From positions 863,288 through 927,287 of the forward strand of contig PTFA01000277.1 in assembly GCA_003342895.1 (NCBI GenBank): a stretch of 64,000 nucleotides of DNA, read 5' to 3'. Positions 60,286 through 64,000 of the stretch are shown here, in pieces. Origin of the DNA: Casuarius casuarius. Its lineage: Eukaryota > Chordata > Aves > Casuariiformes > Casuariidae. Made by a program: the position numbers and the translations under genes. The notes beneath the pieces were generated by a model, which was not told the origin of the DNA, made no database searches, and saw only the letters and a program-made list of their open reading frames with translations. Every line of letters begins with the position of its first letter. Position 1 is the first letter of the stretch.

Positions 60286-61513
60286 CAGGTTTTCAAGAGG
60301 CAGTTGTATCAAAGACCTTGTTTTTTGAGTCATCCGCAAAACCCCTGAACAGTGGCATTCTTTAGAAAGCATTTTCAGTTTAGAATTGGGGGCATAAAAA
60401 CCTAGAAGAAAAGTTGGTCAGGTATGAAGCTAGAGATGAGCCAGGAGCAACTTCGAAGCAGCTAAACAAGTAGAAGGGCCTAGAGAATCACCCAAAGCCT
60501 GTCCTTTCGTCTATTCAGCGACACAGAAAAACATCAGATGGAGCTTCAAAGAGGGTTTGTCTGAGCAGGTTACAAAGAGAAATAAGTTGAACAAACAAAT
60601 ACAAATGACAGTCCTGCTTATAAGGAGGATTTTGTTTTCTTTCTGAATGATCACATCTTGATTTTTGGAACTGGAGCTGCTGCCATTTGATCTCTCTTTT
60701 AATTTCCCACACTAACTAAGATCTGTCCATTTGTATTTGTGAAGTATGTGCTCTTCTAGCCAAAAAGCACAAAGAAATCAACAGTAAAGCTCAGAGGTGG
60801 GAAGTCTGTTCTGAAAACCTTTATGTAAACTAATGAGATAAAGAACTGAAAATAGGTACAGATCTCTAAAACCTTGAACAGCTTTTTTGCACATTGGCTG
60901 TTTATGGAAAGCTCCTAGCCAAATGTTCTTCCCCAATGCCTCCCTAAGAGGTGTCCTGCTGCAGGAAGCCTGCTATCTGTCTCCGCTCCATACTGCATGT
61001 GTTGTGTCTGCTTGTGTGCAGTCTTGCAGGCAGGCACCCCAAGGCTTTCTGTCTTGTAGCCTATTGCTCTAAATAAAAAAACCTTAGTGATCTGAGCAGG
61101 ATGGAAAAATTTGTAGAGTAGCAGTGGATGGGACTGCTGAAGCGTCATGGGGAGCCATTGTAAAGGTAGGGTCTGGTACCCGATTGTAAACTGTTGTAGG
61201 AGAATTGCTCAGGTCTATGTGTATTTTCTGTCTTTTTAGCTGGAGCTAGGGCCTTCTCTAGGTGTGGTTTCATGACCCATTTAAACTAATTTAAGTATGG
61301 TGGTGAGATGATTGGGCTGAGCCAAGGGAGGGAACTGATCCAGCCTAAAAGGAACTTGACAAGAGTTTAAAAACAAAAAAAGTTTTCAGTTGAATCAGTG
61401 CCCTGTGAAACCCCCATTTCTGCTCTCTGTGCACAGTACAAGGACTAGTGCCAATGCAACAGAGGAAGAGAAAATCCAGACTGTCTCCCATCCTCTTCAG
61501 CAACAGTCTGTAA

Positions 61514-61819
61514 TTAGGTCAGTCTAAAGCAATTGTGAAACTGCAGCCTGAGGAGGAAAGGATCAGCAAATTCTCCTCCTTGACGAGCTTTCTGTCTTGT
61601 TAGTCGGTTAATTTTCCTGAAGCTCTTGCAGGCAATACATAGGCTTTTGATTATCTTGTGTGAGCAGCAGGATCTAGCTGGTGCAGTAAAAGCAGGCTGT
61701 GGGCTCGGTGCTCTGCCTGCCCGGCCTGCGGCACCCTGGCGCTCCCCCCCGATGCTCTGAGCAGTGCTGCTACCGCTCATTAGCGCTCTTCTCCGCAGCA
61801 TCCTGACTTCATATCGCAT
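61514..61819 (-). CDS. Hypothetical small ORF, 101 codons, doubtful
   Basis: An ATG-initiated minus-strand frame of 101 codons starts inside the second CpG cluster and runs left into AT-rich sequence. The N-terminal half is rich in Arg, Ala, Gly and Ser because of the GC-rich DNA. The C-terminal half is Lys and Arg-rich. No domain, signal peptide or membrane segment is visible. Its only merit is an ATG at a place that could be a transcript start. A chance frame, or an ORF within a long non-coding RNA, is more likely than a real protein. Confidence 0.12.
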   Translation of the reverse strand: MRYEVRMLRRRALMSGSSTAQSIGGERQGAAGRAGRAPSPQPAFTAPARSCCSHKIIKSLCIACKSFRKINRLTRQKARQGGEFADPFLLRLQFHNCFRLT

Positions 61820-61840
61820 ACCCTGCGCTCCCGTAGGATT
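61701..61840. other. Second small CpG cluster
   Basis: Eleven CpG dinucleotides fall in 128 bases (61,706-61,833), with a C7 run and two AGCGCT/TGCGCT words. Like the cluster 2 kb to the left, it is below the standard island length. A 'cttctccgcag' acceptor-like word sits at 61,789-61,799 on the plus strand. It is a possible promoter or first-exon site on either strand. No TATA box or exon can be assigned. Confidence 0.55.
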
Positions 61841-61849
61841 TATTCCTAC

Positions 61850-64000
61850 ATCTCATTGCTATTACTGTTTGCAGCTAGAGGCAACACTATGATCAGGGGG
61901 CTTGGAGGGTAGTTTTGAATCTGTAGGTGCATTTGGAAGCTGAGGTAGTTAAAAATAAGCAATCCAACAAAAACAAACCAAAACTAAACCCACTGAGCAA
62001 TGTGTTTATTTTTTCTGATGCCGAAACTAAAACGTTTCATCAGCTGGATTATTTTCAAATAAATATTTTTAAAAAGAGAATTGGTAGGTGGGTAGTTCAG
62101 GCATTGATTTAGCATAGTGGTGATTTTAAATCTCAGCTCTGCCTAATTTGAAAGTGGCAGAGTTGAAACAAAACTCTGTCTAGCTGTCTTCTCAGGCTGA
62201 CTCGGGCAGAGCTCAGGACTTAAAATTTGTTTTTCTGATAAACGTTCAGAACAGTTTCCCAACCATTGGGAAAAATCTGAACAGTCTATTTTCATTCTTA
62301 TGTAGAACAAAAATGGTTCACTGTGTTCTGTCCAGTCCTAATTACAAACAGGGTGAAATCTGGACAGAGGGAATCATTGGCAGTACTCATGAGTAAATAA
62401 TAAGCTTCATAATGATTACACAAGGCAACTGTTTTTAAGTGTCAATTATTTGTAAATCTTTGGGACTTCTACTGCTTCAGCACAGTACCCTGCTGGCTCA
62501 TTAGTGATCGTGCTCATGTAGGAAATATTGTTTGTTATTCCATGTTTTCTTGTGAGAGGAAAAGTCTATTGAATTTGCAGGGAGTTTTGCCTAGCATTGG
62601 TTTTTGTTTGTTTGTTTTTTAATACTTCCACTCTTTTATATTTTCAGACCTAAATTATGATGGCCTTGACTCCTGTGGAGACTAATTACTCATATGAGCT
62701 AATGGAGTGACCACTGATTAATGTTAGCCAATATAAGTAAGGAGATCACTGTCTGGCCCTTAAGCTTTGTTTTTTCTTGATAAGAACGTAGAACACATGT
62801 AAAGGAGACATCCATATACCTCTGGCTAGGTATATTCTAGACCCAAGCAGATCATTCATAACCAACCATTGCTCTCGACTTTATTTGGTGATCCTGGAAT
62901 GTTGGTGTACAGATCCTAATTCATATTAAGGGAATTTTCTCCCCCACCCATAATTATCAGCAATGTAATATTTAATTCTCAATATAAAAAATTTAAGAGA
63001 TGTTGTTTTATTAGGATTAGATGGATGAGTCATCTGGGAGAATTCTAGTTTCCTGACTGCTCAAGTAGCCAGCTGTTTTTGGCTTGCATACAGATTTAAA
63101 ATGATTTCGATGAATATGTTTGCGACTCAAAGGCCAGGAAAACATAATCACTTACAAATGTATGGGAAGTAAATAGAAGAAGGGCTGATAGAATGGCTGT
63201 AGGGAATTAATTTTAAAAGATTATTCTGGGAAATCTGCATAATTTGGGCAGTCCTAGTTATTACACTACAATGCAGATTTCACCTATGTGCGGAACTTGC
63301 ATGCAGCAGATTTATTCAAGGATCACTGCAAGCAGAATGAATTCCTACTTCGTCATTGACAGGGCGCACATACTAATACTAAAGCTAATCTTTAGATCAT
63401 GCACCTTCTTGAACTTATGTTCCTGTAATGACGCAATATCAGTATCACCAGAACATCTTTCTGAGCAGAAGTCTCCCTTAGATTTTTGTACTGAAGTGTT
63501 TGGTTTATTCAGAGACCCTGAACATAGGGAGCCTTTATGTACTTTGCTAACAGAAACTGTTGAAACCGCCTTTCTGCTTTAAAAAGGGTATGATACATCA
63601 TTCCTTTTTACTTTTTTGAACTACAAACAATTTTTTGAAACAAGAAAAACAAATGAGTTTTATCCCTGTATTTTGAGAGATTCTTGTTTTGATATAAGAA
63701 CTGCTTAATGCTCTTGCTCCGTGAACAGTAATATGGAGTCATTGAGGATTGTATGTTATTTGAAAGACCATATTCTTCTGATTAACATGAAGTTTAATTA
63801 ATTATAGCTTTTCTGAAGTTTGCAGCTACTTCAGTTTTACTTTTCAGTGAAACTGATTGAGGAATCTAGTCAAACTGAGGAAGCTTTTTTTCATGCACCA
63901 GCTGATCTGGCAACTATACCTGTGTTAGTGTGCTTATTGAACAGAAGCACTGGTTGCTTATGGGATATGCATTAGTGCAAATATATTAGGAGTCTTTGGA
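61850..64000. other. Unannotated sequence to window end
   Basis: Contains a short TTTG array at 62,601-62,620 and a 112-codon frame at 63,244-63,582 with no recognised product. No mobile element identified. Confidence 0.5.

Noticed and set aside
63244..63582. 112-codon plus-strand frame near the window end
   Set aside because: No ATG at its first codon, no family resemblance, and no supporting splice context.
1..64000. tRNA, rRNA, snRNA, known microRNA, CRISPR array, operon or prophage
   Set aside because: No tRNA B-box with a matching cloverleaf, no conserved snRNA or let-7-type words, no spaced direct repeats, and no prokaryotic gene organisation were seen by eye. A covariance-model search would be needed to exclude RNA genes fully.
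1..64000. Endogenous retrovirus
   Set aside because: No paired long terminal repeats, primer-binding site or retroviral protein motifs were recognised. All RT-like sequence fits CR1.

Overview
The window looks like vertebrate nuclear DNA from a bird, or less likely another archosaur or a turtle. It is AT-rich and CpG-poor. It carries old, 5'-truncated CR1 LINE fragments, including one whose 3' end resembles the classic avian CR1 end, and two degraded MIR-type CORE-SINEs. It has no Alu or L1. Recognised interspersed repeats cover only about 5 percent, which favours a bird. There is no bacterial or phage gene organisation, no operon, no CRISPR array and no recognisable tRNA or rRNA gene.

I found no protein-coding exon I can support. 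The longest open frames (about 180 codons at 50.5-51.0 kb, 162 at 38.6-39.1 kb, 148 at 54.2-54.7 kb and 143 at 7.8-8.2 kb) either lack an ATG at the 5' end, resemble no family I know, or lie in low-complexity or candidate regulatory DNA. The simplest reading is a gene desert or the inside of a very long intron.

Layout: 0-5 kb has a GT microsatellite, a plus-strand CR1 3' end (1.7-2.0 kb) and a minus-strand CR1 body fragment with an apparent internal deletion (2.7-3.3 kb). 5-27 kb is mostly unique sequence with two pyrimidine-rich blocks (7.8-8.3 and 13.4-14.0 kb), a perfect 9-bp hairpin (22.56 kb) and a strong G-quadruplex motif (24.63 kb). 27.9-30.3 kb holds two more plus-strand CR1 fragments. 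30-39 kb is mostly unique, with blocks that read like conserved regulatory DNA and some short tandem duplications. 39.2-40.0 kb is a minus-strand CR1 reverse transcriptase fragment. 43.5-47.8 kb is the densest ancient-repeat patch, with a CR1 fragment, two MIR elements in opposite orientation and two reptile-type quasi-palindromic repeat fragments. 48-59 kb is mostly unique, with a CR1 scrap at 54.7 kb and candidate conserved elements near 50.7 and 55.2 kb. 59.7 and 61.7 kb have two small CpG-rich clusters about 2 kb apart, the only such spots in the window and the best places to look for a transcript start.

No genes can be described as working together. Repeat identities rest on remembered family consensus sequences, not on a search. 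Conserved-element calls are inference from appearance only. I did not find a previously undescribed system.
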